NCBI RefSeq assembly: GCF_003946275.1
Contig: NZ_RHNQ01000002.1
Coordinates: 33,241-97,240 of the forward strand
Length of the DNA: 64,000 bases
Direction: 5' to 3'
Source: Loigolactobacillus backii
GTDB lineage: Bacteria > Bacillota > Bacilli > Lactobacillales > Lactobacillaceae
The position numbers were made by a program, and so were the translations under genes. Position 1 is the stretch's first letter. Every line of letters starts with the position of its first letter. Under the pieces are notes generated by a model. The model was not told where the DNA came from. It ran no database searches and was given only the letters and a program-made list of their open reading frames with translations. This document shows positions 18,021 to 26,785 of the stretch, piece by piece.

Positions 18021-18890
18021 TTAGTTGGTTTGAATGCCGAAATTACTTAGCCAATCTTGAACTTGGCTCTGAATTTTGTTCAAAATATTAGAGCTATTCG
18101 TATCGTCATTAGTGGTACTTGATTCGGTGGGATTCGATTCAGCATCACTGCTGCTTGCCGAGTCCGTGGTAGCAGGCTCGCTAATACTGCTTGAATCTGC
18201 CGTCGAGGATGAACTACCCGCAACTTTATCTTTAATACTGGAGAAGGCACTGCTCAATTTACCAGAACTGGAATCAGTAGCCGAATTAGAATCATTCGTA
18301 TTACTTGAACTAGTGCTGGTGGTGTTTAGGCTGTTTTCATTTTGCGCCGCAATTTTAGCTTTAATTTGCTTATATTCTGTTGAATTTTTTCGAACAAATG
18401 TAACCGTGGAAGCACCGCCTAATCCGGTAATCGAACCGTTGTTGGCAGTGAAGGTCACTTGATCATTGTCGGCAGTAAGGGTGTAGTTGGCCGTATCAGT
18501 ATCAAATGTGGCCAGCTCATTAGAACTATTATCTTTAAATTCGCCGGTAGTTGCATTATTTTGCTCATTGTTTGGGGTATAGGTGTATTTACTACTTTTG
18601 ATTGTTAAACTGCTGAGTTTGTCAATATTATCCGTTGTCGAATACGTCGTCCCACTAGCATTATTGATCTCAACCCAAGAACCAGATAAAGATGAGCGTG
18701 AGCCAGTCCAAACAAAGACACCAACTAAGACCGCAATAATGAGGATTAAAGAAATCCATAATTTTCGGTGATGACGACGCTTTTTTCTCTTTTTATCCTT
18801 ACTAAGCTTTCGTTCCGTTTGTTTATTTTGTTGTTCATTTTTCTGGTGACGTAATTCCGTCCGACTCATAGTAGAATCATTATTCGCCAT
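18021..18890 (-). CDS. Membrane-anchored extracellular protein with Ser-rich linker, unknown function
   Basis: 289 residues. A very basic N-terminal cytoplasmic part (KLSKDKKRKKRRHHRKL) is followed by one membrane segment at about 46-63 (LWISLILIIAVLVGVFVW), then an extracellular beta-type domain (SGSWVEINNASGTTYSTTDN ... ITGLGGASTVTFVRK), a Ser/Thr/Asp-rich disordered linker, and a C-terminal amphipathic helix (ILNKIQSQVQDWLSNFGI). The layout is a type II membrane protein. Domains like this occur in many lactobacilli without known role. Start ATG has weak SD. It appears monocistronic. Confidence 0.7.
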   Translation of the reverse strand: MANNDSTMSRTELRHQKNEQQNKQTERKLSKDKKRKKRRHHRKLWISLILIIAVLVGVFVWTGSRSSLSGSWVEINNASGTTYSTTDNIDKLSSLTIKSSKYTYTPNNEQNNATTGEFKDNSSNELATFDTDTANYTLTADNDQVTFTANNGSITGLGGASTVTFVRKNSTEYKQIKAKIAAQNENSLNTTSTSSSNTNDSNSATDSSSGKLSSAFSSIKDKVAGSSSSTADSSSISEPATTDSASSSDAESNPTESSTTNDDTNSSNILNKIQSQVQDWLSNFGIQTN

Positions 18891-19437
18891 TTTTACAACT
18901 CCAATCAGTCCGGCTTATTTATAACTTCAGAATACTTTTTCAAGTCTGTTGATGTCAGTTTACAACACTATCAAGAAGAAGGTGTGAAGACGAACTGAAG
19001 GATAACTAAAGTTTTGCTTAAGTTGATCTTTTGTGAATTGAAGTAGGTGTGAAATGGTCGGCTAAGACTGTCTGGCATGATAGTTATTACGAGGACGTAA
19101 ACAGCGGCATCAGAGATTTTACTAGCGGCTGCACTTGTTATTATTTTAATAATGTAAGTTATTTACCAAACGTGACCTAGATATTATCGAATTAGTTAAA
19201 GTTAACTGAATCCGGGTAGGTTTTTGGTGGGTCTATAAGTGACTGATAAGTAAATAAACGAAGGGGGTCGCTTTTTGAGCAAATAAATTGTGCAAAATAT
19301 AGTTTTGCGATAGACTTATTTATGTACTCAAGTAATTAGCTTTAAGACAGTGACTTGTTTAGTAGTGACCAGAATTATTTACGTCAATTGATTTTACGCT
19401 AAACGGCTCCAATTAAATTATAGGATGGTGAATTAAA
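18891..19437. other. Intergenic region with no recognised gene
   Basis: 547 bp without a convincing reading frame, hairpin terminator or repeat copy. The last part must carry the promoter for the gene at 19438, whose SD AGGATGGTGA is visible. Possibly decayed DNA. Confidence 0.5.
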
Positions 19438-19842
19438 ATGAAAATTAATATCAAACAAGCGGCTGCAACTTATTTGGCCACCAAGATTCCGGTTGGGAAA
19501 AACGTCTTTTTGGCCTTAGACGATGGTTCAAACAAGTTTTCCAAACTGGGCGGTTCTTGCTCGATTGGTAATAAATTTCAATTAGTTGTCGCTGACCAGG
19601 CCGATGCCGAATATAACATTGAGGTAGATAATAATCTGGGTCTGACGTTAACCACGGCGCAACCAGAAACCACTTTTTTGGGGAATGGTTTGGCCTTAGA
19701 TTACAATAATGCAATGCTTAAACTAACTGATGACAGCGGAATTCTGGATGGTGCCGTCACGGTTGCACCAGCCACTGTACCAACGCAAGATCAGAAAGCT
19801 TTAAAGGCCGAAATGACTGAACTCGGTGGTAAGATCTGCTGA
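19438..19842 (+). CDS. HesB/IscA-like iron-sulfur biosynthesis family protein
   Basis: A 134-residue cytosolic protein with the beta-rich fold of the Fe-S biosynthesis (HesB/YneR-like) family common in lactobacilli. Recognisable parts are NVFLALDDGSNKFSKLGG, CSIGNKFQLVVAD, and the C-terminal LGLTLTT ... GNGLALDYNNAMLKLTDDSG. It does not show the three conserved cysteines of true IscA (only Cys in GGSCSIG and the terminal KIC), so a carrier role is uncertain. SD AGGATGGTGA precedes the ATG, and a terminator follows at once, so it is a single-gene unit. Confidence 0.75.
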   Translation: MKINIKQAAATYLATKIPVGKNVFLALDDGSNKFSKLGGSCSIGNKFQLVVADQADAEYNIEVDNNLGLTLTTAQPETTFLGNGLALDYNNAMLKLTDDSGILDGAVTVAPATVPTQDQKALKAEMTELGGKIC

Positions 19843-19855
19843 TCAATAATTAAAA

Positions 19856-19885
19856 AAACGCTGCCGAAATTTCGGTAGCGTTTTT
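19856..19885 (+). terminator. Rho-independent terminator
   Basis: A stem of about 13 bp with one mismatch (AACGCTGCCGAAA / TTTCGGTAGCGTT) runs into TTT directly after the HesB-like gene. Confidence 0.88.
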
Positions 19886-20057
19886 ACGTGGCGGCATTTA
19901 TCCGTTTATCAATGGAAGAAAATCTGGATTAAGAAATTATTTTGAAAAAATTAAGCCGTTAATTTAATGGACATTTTACTTAGTAAATTATCCTTAGTAG
20001 TGTTATAGTAACAGCCAGAACTTGATAAATTCGAATAAAACTTGGAGGTTGATGTTT

Positions 20058-20693
20058 ATGCAAATTGGAATTATTGGCGCGACTGGTAATGCCGGCAGTG
20101 CAATTTTTAAAATGGCTGAAAAAAAAGGGCATACGGTGACCGCAATTGTGCGTAATAAAGCTAAGGCACAAAAAATGTTTGGGACCGACGCTAAAATTTT
20201 AGAAAAGGATGCGCTGGCGCTGACGTATAGCGACTTACATAATTTTGACTACGTCGTTGATGCGTTTGCGTCACCGAAATCCTACCAACACTTAGATTTA
20301 GCGACGCAGTTAATTACTGAATTTCGAGAAGATACGCATACAACATTACTTTTTATTCTTGGATCTAGCTCGTTGCGCGATGAAAACGGCAATTTATTAC
20401 TAGATGCGGTTTTGAAACGTGCTGCGGGCCAACCTTGGATTGGAACCCCAATTCAGCAAACACATGAATATAATTATTTAAAATGGGTTGACAACGTTAA
20501 ATGGACGGCCGTTTCACCGCAGATCGAATTTGTGGTGGGACCAGCAACCAGTTACCGTATCGGAACGGATAATGCAATGACTGATAGTAACGGTAAACAA
20601 ACTGTGACAACGGGTAATTTTGCTTCGGCCGTAGTTGCTGAAATGGAGAAACCAACACACTTACGGCAACGATTCACGGTTGTAAATAATTAA
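20058..20693 (+). CDS. NAD(P)H-binding (NmrA/SDR-like) protein
   Basis: 211 residues with an N-terminal Rossmann motif IGIIGATGNAGSAIFK (residues about 3-18) and the general fold of atypical short-chain dehydrogenases of the NAD(P)H-binding/NmrA group, often annotated as flavin reductase or epimerase-like. The catalytic YxxxK is not obvious, so it may be a sensor or isomerase. ATG 20058 is chosen because SD TTGGAGG then has 9-nt spacing; ATG 20052 has only 3 nt. A terminator follows 15 bp downstream. Confidence 0.82.
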   Translation: MQIGIIGATGNAGSAIFKMAEKKGHTVTAIVRNKAKAQKMFGTDAKILEKDALALTYSDLHNFDYVVDAFASPKSYQHLDLATQLITEFREDTHTTLLFILGSSSLRDENGNLLLDAVLKRAAGQPWIGTPIQQTHEYNYLKWVDNVKWTAVSPQIEFVVGPATSYRIGTDNAMTDSNGKQTVTTGNFASAVVAEMEKPTHLRQRFTVVNN

Positions 20694-20708
20694 AATTTTA
20701 AATGATCA

Positions 20709-20752
20709 AATAGTGTAATGGCGTTTTCTGAAACGCTGTTACACTATTTTTA
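20709..20752 (+). terminator. Rho-independent terminator
   Basis: A 17-bp stem with two mismatched positions (arm ATAGTGTAATGGCGTTT) and a 4-nt loop ends in TTTTT. The 360 bp that follow, to 21111, hold no gene I can support. Confidence 0.85.
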
Positions 20753-21111
20753 TAATTGATCTTATTTATGAGACATATTTAGTAATACGTATCATAATTC
20801 TCTTTAATTTTTACTTTAGTGTCTCTATAATAATAAATGATTATAGAATTGGTTTTACACAAAACAGTCCGCAAAAACTTGTGAGATTTTTTGTATAGGG
20901 CACAAAATAATATGCGTTTTAGAGGGTGACCTATTTTCAGTGTGCGAGTTTCGTGCCAGAAGAGTGCCAGTAAACAGTTCAAACCTATTTTGGTAACTGT
21001 TATGGAGAGCGGATCAAATATGACGATAATTTTGCCATACTAGTTGCGCGTAAATTATAAATTTTATGCAAAACATAAAACAACCATTAAAAATTTTGGG
21101 AGGTAGTATTT

Positions 21112-21423
21112 ATGTCATTAAATCCACAACAAATTAAAAATACGATCAATGAATTACACGAAAACTTTGTCCGTAGTGGTTTGACCAAGGAGCAGGTGGC
21201 CAGTGACTTGAATATCAGTATGACTAAGCTCGATCATTTATTTAGTTTAACGCAGCAATCCATGGATGATCCATGGATTCTTCGCAATTATCTAAATGAT
21301 AAAGTGGCGGATAATGGGCAGGAACCAGTGCCTTATTCGGCATTAGTTGGTGACTGGCACCAATATTGGTTCTTGAATACTCGGGCCATCGATAAGGGTG
21401 AAATTACGGCCGGCGACCTGTAA
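21112..21423 (+). CDS. DUF2316 family protein
   Basis: 103 residues; the start MSLNPQQIKNTINEL and the region NLNISMTKLDHLF identify the DUF2316 family of small proteins from lactic acid bacteria. A possible helix-turn-helix (LTKEQVASDLNISMTKLDHL) suggests nucleic-acid binding, but the function is unknown. A strong SD GGGAGGT lies 8 nt before the ATG. It stands alone. Confidence 0.8.
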   Translation: MSLNPQQIKNTINELHENFVRSGLTKEQVASDLNISMTKLDHLFSLTQQSMDDPWILRNYLNDKVADNGQEPVPYSALVGDWHQYWFLNTRAIDKGEITAGDL

Positions 21424-21536
21424 GCGAAAAATTACCTTTATCTTATAAAGGTAATTGATTGACCATTTGGAAGGCCGATTTATTTAATAATTTTGTCAAA
21501 AAATTAGCGTTAAATAATTGGGTTAAGTCAATAAGG

Positions 21537-21588
21537 ACCAGTAAATTATGAGTTTTGGAGAAGTCTCCACATAGTTTACTGGTTTTTG
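21537..21588 (+). terminator. Terminator-like hairpin downstream of DUF2316 gene
   Basis: A 14-bp stem with one mismatch (ACCAGTAAATTATG / CATAGTTTACTGGT) has an inner GGAGA/TCTCC stem and then TTTTT. It lies about 115 bp after the stop. A shorter hairpin at 21431-21456 (ATTACCTTTAT / ATAAAGGTAAT) has no T run. Confidence 0.75.
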
Positions 21589-21758
21589 AGTGGTTAAAAA
21601 TCAAAAGATGATTAGGCCTGAATTATGGTTACTTTTAACAATAAATAGATTTTGAACGGACCTAAACAAGGATTCGGAATGCTGTTTTAATTAAGTTGAT
21701 CGTTTTTGCCGATGCTCATAATCCGCAACTTACCGTAATTTATCCAAAAATGATAGAC

Positions 21759-21788
21759 TTGACATATAAGCTAAAAATTTGCGAATAT
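21759..21788 (+). promoter_or_regulatory. Candidate promoter of the Mga-like gene
   Basis: A perfect TTGACA at 21759-21764 is followed 18 bp later by GAATAT, a weak -10. It lies about 80 bp before the Mga-like start. Confidence 0.35.
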
Positions 21789-21869
21789 ATTAATTTAATA
21801 CTAGTCATAAACGTAACTTCGTGAATACTGTCGTCAGACTAAACCGCTCAACTGGGGGGAATAAATAGT

Positions 21870-23351
21870 ATGTTAAAAGAAGATCTATTAGATAAATCAG
21901 AACAGGTCCTGACGCGGCTGATTGAAAAACTTTATCTTGCGGAAAATGCGTTACCCAAACAGCAATTAGTGCAGGAATTACAGATTTCACTAAGCACATT
22001 AAATCGTTATGGTCGACACCTTCAGGAAGACTTACAGGCCTACGAACCAACACGTACCGCTAGTTTGATGAATACTGGAACAACGTTACAATTTAATACA
22101 AAAGGGCAATTATCGGTGGAACAATTTATTACGGAAACATACGTTCAAAAGTCAATAAATTACCGGTTATTGGTGCTAATTTACCAGCAGCCGGGTATTA
22201 GTATGTTTAATTTGGCTAATGGGCTTAATATCAGTGAGGCCTCCTTGTACCGCCGATTAAAACAAATAAGACCTATTCTTGCGGAGTTTAAGCTAACGGT
22301 TCAAAATGGCCAATTGATTGGTAGCGAGTTACAGGTAAGGTATTTCTACTATTGTCTGTTCGGGCTATCAAGTTATCCAGTGGCCTCTACGCCAGCCGTT
22401 CATGATTTTATTCACTGTTTGCAAGAGGAGTTAGGCTTTACTTTCTCCAAATCAGCTCGCCGGCACGTTAATCGCTGGTTACAAATATCTAATCGGCGTG
22501 CTCGGCAGTCAGTGGATATGGATTCAACAATTCCGACGCACATTCGCGAGCTATACCAAAATAATGTTTTGTACGGGAAGGTACAGCATTGTTTTCAGCA
22601 ATTTTTTAAAGTTACCCGGCCGTTTGAGGTTGAATCGTTATGTACGATGTTAATCAGTTTGGCGGTTTTTAACAGTAAAAATCAGGTTGTTTCCCGTTTT
22701 TCACTTATTAATCGGAAAAATCAAACGCGGCTAAACCAAATTGTGCGTCATATTGAGGCTGAATTTTTTGCCGCATTAAAAATTACGTCTGATGAATGGT
22801 CCTTTGAACTTTCAAAATTTTTATTTGATATCTGTGCCCGGCCCTATTGTTTTACCGGTACTATTTCTAATTTTGATCAACAATATGCGCAATATTATGA
22901 AACAACGATATTTTCGGCCAATGTGAGTCAATTAGTCAACGTAATTCATGACCGCCTACTGAAGAGTAGCCGACCGCAATTACGAAATTTAGTGCAAAAT
23001 AATTGGTTGTATTTTGACCAGAGCTTTCACTTGGTTTTACGTGAGTTTCAGTATCAGCAACGGCGCGAAATTTTTGTTGGTTTAGATACCAACCTTAATG
23101 CGCACTTAGAACGGATCTTGCGTGAGGAGTTAGAGCAGCAATTTCGCACTGATTTAAATGTAATCGTCATGTTGTATCAACCGGGATACGCCTACGATTT
23201 AGTGGTGACTAATACAGCAACGAGTGCTTATGATGACGCGGATCGTACTTATTGGATTGCTAATTTGGGAAACCAAAGTGACATTAAGAATATTCACGAT
23301 TTAATTCACCAAAACTACTATGATGGCTTGGCACTAGAACGGCATTCCTAA
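21870..23351 (+). CDS. Mga/AtxA-type HTH transcriptional regulator
   Basis: A 493-residue regulator with two N-terminal helix-turn-helix regions (LPKQQLVQELQISLSTLNRY at about 31-50 and FNLANGLNISEASLYRRLKQ near 115). A long PRD-like middle follows, then a C-terminal domain with an EIIB-like beta-alpha segment (DLNVIVMLYQPGYAYDLVVT). This is the layout of Mga and AtxA, which control surface proteins in Gram-positive bacteria, sometimes by PTS phosphorylation. It precedes a WxL surface locus and is very probably its activator. The ATG follows GGGGGGA. Confidence 0.85.
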   Translation: MLKEDLLDKSEQVLTRLIEKLYLAENALPKQQLVQELQISLSTLNRYGRHLQEDLQAYEPTRTASLMNTGTTLQFNTKGQLSVEQFITETYVQKSINYRLLVLIYQQPGISMFNLANGLNISEASLYRRLKQIRPILAEFKLTVQNGQLIGSELQVRYFYYCLFGLSSYPVASTPAVHDFIHCLQEELGFTFSKSARRHVNRWLQISNRRARQSVDMDSTIPTHIRELYQNNVLYGKVQHCFQQFFKVTRPFEVESLCTMLISLAVFNSKNQVVSRFSLINRKNQTRLNQIVRHIEAEFFAALKITSDEWSFELSKFLFDICARPYCFTGTISNFDQQYAQYYETTIFSANVSQLVNVIHDRLLKSSRPQLRNLVQNNWLYFDQSFHLVLREFQYQQRREIFVGLDTNLNAHLERILREELEQQFRTDLNVIVMLYQPGYAYDLVVTNTATSAYDDADRTYWIANLGNQSDIKNIHDLIHQNYYDGLALERHS

Positions 23352-23927
23352 ATTCAGAACTATTCATGAAAGTGGTCAGATTCTGGCCCTAGTTTGGGAC
23401 AACTTAATCTGCATAAAATCCACTAATTCTGAGTGAGGACACAGTTGTACTTAATTAAAAGTGGCTACCAAAAATATGAGTTGATTGTTAGATTAGAAAG
23501 TGCTTAGATTTGGCTGCGCAAGTACGCTAAGTTATTACTGAAGGCCACAAATAGGCTTCAGTAACACTCTGAATTATTTTTTAGCATATTTACACTAAAT
23601 AAATTATTAAAAGTAGCTAAATGAATTCAAAAATAATTCAAAATGGACCTTATAAACGGCTAATTATCATGATTGGTTATTTATAAGGCTCTTTTTGTGT
23701 TCATATTGATTAATTTATGCTTTCTAAATATGAATAAATTGTGAAGTAAGTATGATGATTGGGACTAGAAATGCCGTAATGATAAGCATAACCGACTTAT
23801 AACTATCAAAAAAAAACAGATTTGGTCGATTAAATGAAAGCGCATAAGTTGCTTTTGCTGCTAGAATTTGGGTTGTAATAGAGGAAGTTATTAAACCTAT
23901 TTTTCAAAGTTGGGAGGTGATTGGCTT
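23352..23927 (+). other. Gene-free gap with a late terminator before the WxL operon
   Basis: 576 bp with no gene. A stem-loop at 23647-23696 (CCTTATAAA / TTTATAAGG, inner wobble-paired stem, then CTCTTTTTG) is a plausible terminator for the Mga-like gene. The remaining 200 bp would hold the promoter of the WxL operon; a clear -35/-10 pair was not found. Confidence 0.5.
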
Positions 23928-25463
23928 TTGAAGAAAATAGTTGAAGTTATGTTGCTAATCCTAGGTGGCTTTCTTTTAATCGTTTGCCCAACCGACAGTT
24001 TAGCAAGCCAACCAGAGCTGATTCTGAAACAGCCGCAGCAGGCCTTAGTTGTCGGTGAAACGGCAGATTTTAAGTTAGATGTAACTGGTGCGACGGAGAA
24101 GGATCAGGTCAAAATTACATTACCAGAGGGGGTGCAATTCGATCTAGCTAGGGTGGTTGATGAAAAAACTGATTATGAAGTTAATCAGGCAAAACCGCAA
24201 CAGATTACCTTAACACTAACTAAGATAGGCGCAACACAAACTATTAATTTACCGGTAAAACTTCAGACGGCAGGCGATTACCAAATGACCGCACAATTTG
24301 CAAATGGTCAGGCGGCCAGTAATCCATTAGCGTTTACCGTTGCTGCACCTGCAAATACTGAAAGTAGCAGTTCACTTCCAAGTGTTAGCGAGGTAGCAAG
24401 TAGCAGTTCAATTACCAGTGAAGCAGCCAGTAGCAGTTCGGATAGTTCCACAGTCATTAGTGGTTCAGTAGCGAACAATGAAGGAAAAAGCAGTGAGGCA
24501 GCAAGCGATGAGGCAGCAAGCGATGAGGCAACTAATAGTAGTGCGGCCGCGAACAATAGTTCAAGTAGTAGTGCGATAACAACTAAAAGTCCAGCAAAAC
24601 AAACGGTTAAAGAAAGTGATAGTGGAAAGTCGGCCAGAGCATCATTTACAGTCAAGGTTGACCAACAAGTCTTATCTGGTGGTCTAAGTGATATTTATTA
24701 TTACGAAAATAGCACGGGTGTGACGTTAACCGGGAACATTACGGACTCGATTAAGGAGACACTGATTATGTCCTATATTCCTAAAAAGATTTCTGGTTCC
24801 GGACCCAATCCCCCTGGGAACGCTGTGTCCCAGCCATTAGGTACTATTGGAACGACTGGAAATAACGTAAAAACACCGTTTTCAATTACAATTCCTGCCG
24901 CAAAACTGGCGCCCTTCGCCAGCGGGCTAGGTAGTATTTATGGCTTGCGATTCGATGTAAGTACTGGTAAGGGGGATACCATTAGTAATAATTTCCGGCT
25001 CATTTATGTAAAGGGAACACTTAATCTTGTGGCGCCTAGCCAAATTGATTTCGGAACCATGTCGGCAGATTTTGCAACTAAGCCAACCATTATGGGAAAA
25101 ATTACTGATTCAACACAAAAATTGGCAGTCGAAGATACGCGAACGATCCCAACTGGTGTTCAATTGACCGGCTGGGAAGTTACCGCTTCGTTAGTTAAGC
25201 AAATGACCAGTACAACTTCTAGTAGCACCTTGACGAATAGCCTGCACTATTTAGCTGGTGGCACCGATTATACCTTGAGTAGTGCCGCTTCACCCGTGTA
25301 TAACTTAGCAGCTTCTACACCAGGAAAAACAACTTCCATTTCGGGCGGTTGGAATGGCACAACTGGACTGGCCTTTGAACCGCAGCCAGGGCAGCCTAAA
25401 ACTGGTGAAAAATATAGTGGGACTGTCAATTGGAACTTACAGGAAACGCCAGCTAATAAATAG
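23928..25463 (+). CDS. WxL-domain cell-surface protein (large)
   Basis: 511 residues, exported by a signal peptide (KKIVEVMLLILGGFLLIV, cleavage near SLA-SQ). Then come a beta-type domain of about 110 residues (ELILKQPQQALVVGETADF onward), a Ser/Ala-rich disordered linker, and a C-terminal WxL-type domain. That domain has GWEVTASLVK in the position of the first WxL motif and VNWNLQETPAN as the second. WxL domains bind peptidoglycan non-covalently. The TTG start at 23928 is fixed by GGGAGGTGA 7 nt upstream. It is the first gene of the surface operon with the LPxTG-like protein, a second WxL protein and a DUF916 protein. Confidence 0.85.
   Translation: MKKIVEVMLLILGGFLLIVCPTDSLASQPELILKQPQQALVVGETADFKLDVTGATEKDQVKITLPEGVQFDLARVVDEKTDYEVNQAKPQQITLTLTKIGATQTINLPVKLQTAGDYQMTAQFANGQAASNPLAFTVAAPANTESSSSLPSVSEVASSSSITSEAASSSSDSSTVISGSVANNEGKSSEAASDEAASDEATNSSAAANNSSSSSAITTKSPAKQTVKESDSGKSARASFTVKVDQQVLSGGLSDIYYYENSTGVTLTGNITDSIKETLIMSYIPKKISGSGPNPPGNAVSQPLGTIGTTGNNVKTPFSITIPAAKLAPFASGLGSIYGLRFDVSTGKGDTISNNFRLIYVKGTLNLVAPSQIDFGTMSADFATKPTIMGKITDSTQKLAVEDTRTIPTGVQLTGWEVTASLVKQMTSTTSSSTLTNSLHYLAGGTDYTLSSAASPVYNLAASTPGKTTSISGGWNGTTGLAFEPQPGQPKTGEKYSGTVNWNLQETPANK
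24495..24530 (+). repeat. 15-bp tandem repeat in the WxL linker
   Basis: GAGGCAGCAAGCGAT is repeated twice and begun a third time, in frame, encoding EAASD units in the Ser/Ala linker. Its length could vary between strains. Confidence 0.75.
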
Positions 25464-25480
25464 TTAAGGAGGATAGGCAA

Positions 25481-25852
25481 ATGCTTTCAAGAAAATTACT
25501 GTTAGGATTAGTTCTCAGCAGTGCCTTTTTAGTGGCAACGCCGATTCGGGCCGAAACTAATACTGACGCTTCGATTGGTTTTCAGGCAGGACAGACTGAC
25601 GTTAAACCCGGAGGTGAGTCACCAACGAATCGGCCAGATAATGGTGGTCAGATAACCGCAACTGATACTGCAACTAACAGTCGGAAAAAGCAGAACGCAG
25701 TACCAACCAAAGGTGCGCATACACAGGTGGCCTTAATGTTACCCCAAACTAGTGGTCAATCCACATGGTTTTTAAGCCTGATTGGCATTACTTTAATCTC
25801 TTTAGTGGCAATAACCAGTCGTATTTATCAGTTAAAACAAACCAAACAATAA
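25481..25852 (+). CDS. Small LPxTG-like cell-wall-anchored protein of the WxL locus
   Basis: 123 residues: signal peptide (LLLGLVLSSAFLVATPIRAE), a short polar region, then a sorting signal LPQTSGQ, a hydrophobic stretch (WFLSLIGITLISLVAITS) and a basic tail (KQTKQ). The motif is LPQTS rather than LPxTG, so sortase use is likely but not certain. Small LPxTG proteins like this are part of the csc/WxL clusters of lactobacilli. SD AAGGAGGA precedes the ATG, and the gene lies 17 bp after the large WxL gene. Confidence 0.85.
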   Translation: MLSRKLLLGLVLSSAFLVATPIRAETNTDASIGFQAGQTDVKPGGESPTNRPDNGGQITATDTATNSRKKQNAVPTKGAHTQVALMLPQTSGQSTWFLSLIGITLISLVAITSRIYQLKQTKQ

Positions 25853-25867
25853 AGGAGCTCGAATATT

Positions 25868-26587
25868 ATGAAAAAACTATCTTTACTCACTTTGGCCGCA
25901 GCTGGTGGCCTATTAATCAGTGGTGGTATCTCAGGAACAGCTTTGGCAGCAAGTACAAGTACGGCGAATACAGACGCAACTGCTAGTTTTACGGATAACA
26001 CAGATCCAACTAATCCAGTTGATCCAGAAGATCCAGATATCGACAATCCTGGTGGTGGCGGTGAAACAGAAAACCCTGGACCATTAAGTCTCGATTACGC
26101 GTCAAATCTAGATTTTGGTACTAATGCCGTACCAAAAACTAATACCACTTATATAGCTAAAGATGATCACAACAAGGATGGCAGCACAACTTTCGCTAAC
26201 TACGCACAGGTAACTGACCAACGTTCTGGTGCCGTTAAAGGCTGGTCATTGACCGTTTCTGAGGATGCTCAGTTTAAGGCAGCAAAAAGTGGGACTGAAT
26301 TAACTGGTGCTGAACTGAGCTTAGGCAAAGGGACTACAAAAACAACTTCGGATAATACTGCTGGCGGTACAGTAACTTCTAGTGAAGCTAAATTAAGCAC
26401 AGATGGTGCAACAACCCAAGTAATGAATGCAACTACTGGAAATGGTTTTGGTACATGGGTTGATAGTTTTGGCCAAAAAGGTGGTTCAACGGTTAAACTT
26501 ATGGTTCCGGCGGCGGCCCATCCAGAAGCAGACGCGTATAATACAACGTTAACTTGGAATTTAGAAGATACTCCTGCTAATGCGTAA
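25868..26587 (+). CDS. WxL-domain cell-surface protein (small)
   Basis: 239 residues with a signal peptide (KKLSLLTLAAAGGLLISGGI), an acidic Pro/Asp linker (TDPTNPVDPEDPDIDNPGG), and a full WxL domain. The first motif is KGWSLTVSED and the second LTWNLEDTPANA at the very end, as usual. It binds peptidoglycan at the surface. It follows the LPxTG-like gene by 15 bp with SD AAAGGAG. Unlike the larger paralogue it has both canonical WxL tryptophan motifs. Confidence 0.92.
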   Translation: MKKLSLLTLAAAGGLLISGGISGTALAASTSTANTDATASFTDNTDPTNPVDPEDPDIDNPGGGGETENPGPLSLDYASNLDFGTNAVPKTNTTYIAKDDHNKDGSTTFANYAQVTDQRSGAVKGWSLTVSEDAQFKAAKSGTELTGAELSLGKGTTKTTSDNTAGGTVTSSEAKLSTDGATTQVMNATTGNGFGTWVDSFGQKGGSTVKLMVPAAAHPEADAYNTTLTWNLEDTPANA

Positions 26588-26610
26588 AAATTAATTGTTA
26601 TTACTAGCAA

Positions 26611-26706
26611 GTGACTAAATGGCCATTCAGGTTTAGCCTAAATCCACCAATAATTTACAAAATGGATCGTTTGGGGGATCAGTAACTAAACAGGCCTTTT
26701 AGTCAC
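26611..26706. repeat. Long-range inverted repeat in the WxL operon
   Basis: 14-bp arms with one mismatch (GTGACTAAATGGCC at 26611, inverse at 26693) are separated by 68 bp in the gap between the small WxL gene and the DUF916 gene. There is no T run, so it may be an mRNA processing or stability structure that sets the ratio of the last gene. Confidence 0.45.
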
Positions 26707-26785
26707 GTCCACGCTAAATTCGTTGAAAAATAATTTCGAGACACGCTAATCAGTAAAAATTAAATTGTCATTGAGGAAGAAGTGA

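Noticed and set aside
20779..20982. 67-codon minus-strand frame upstream of the DUF2316 gene
   Set aside because: No SD and a composition typical of AT-rich intergenic DNA; no family resemblance.
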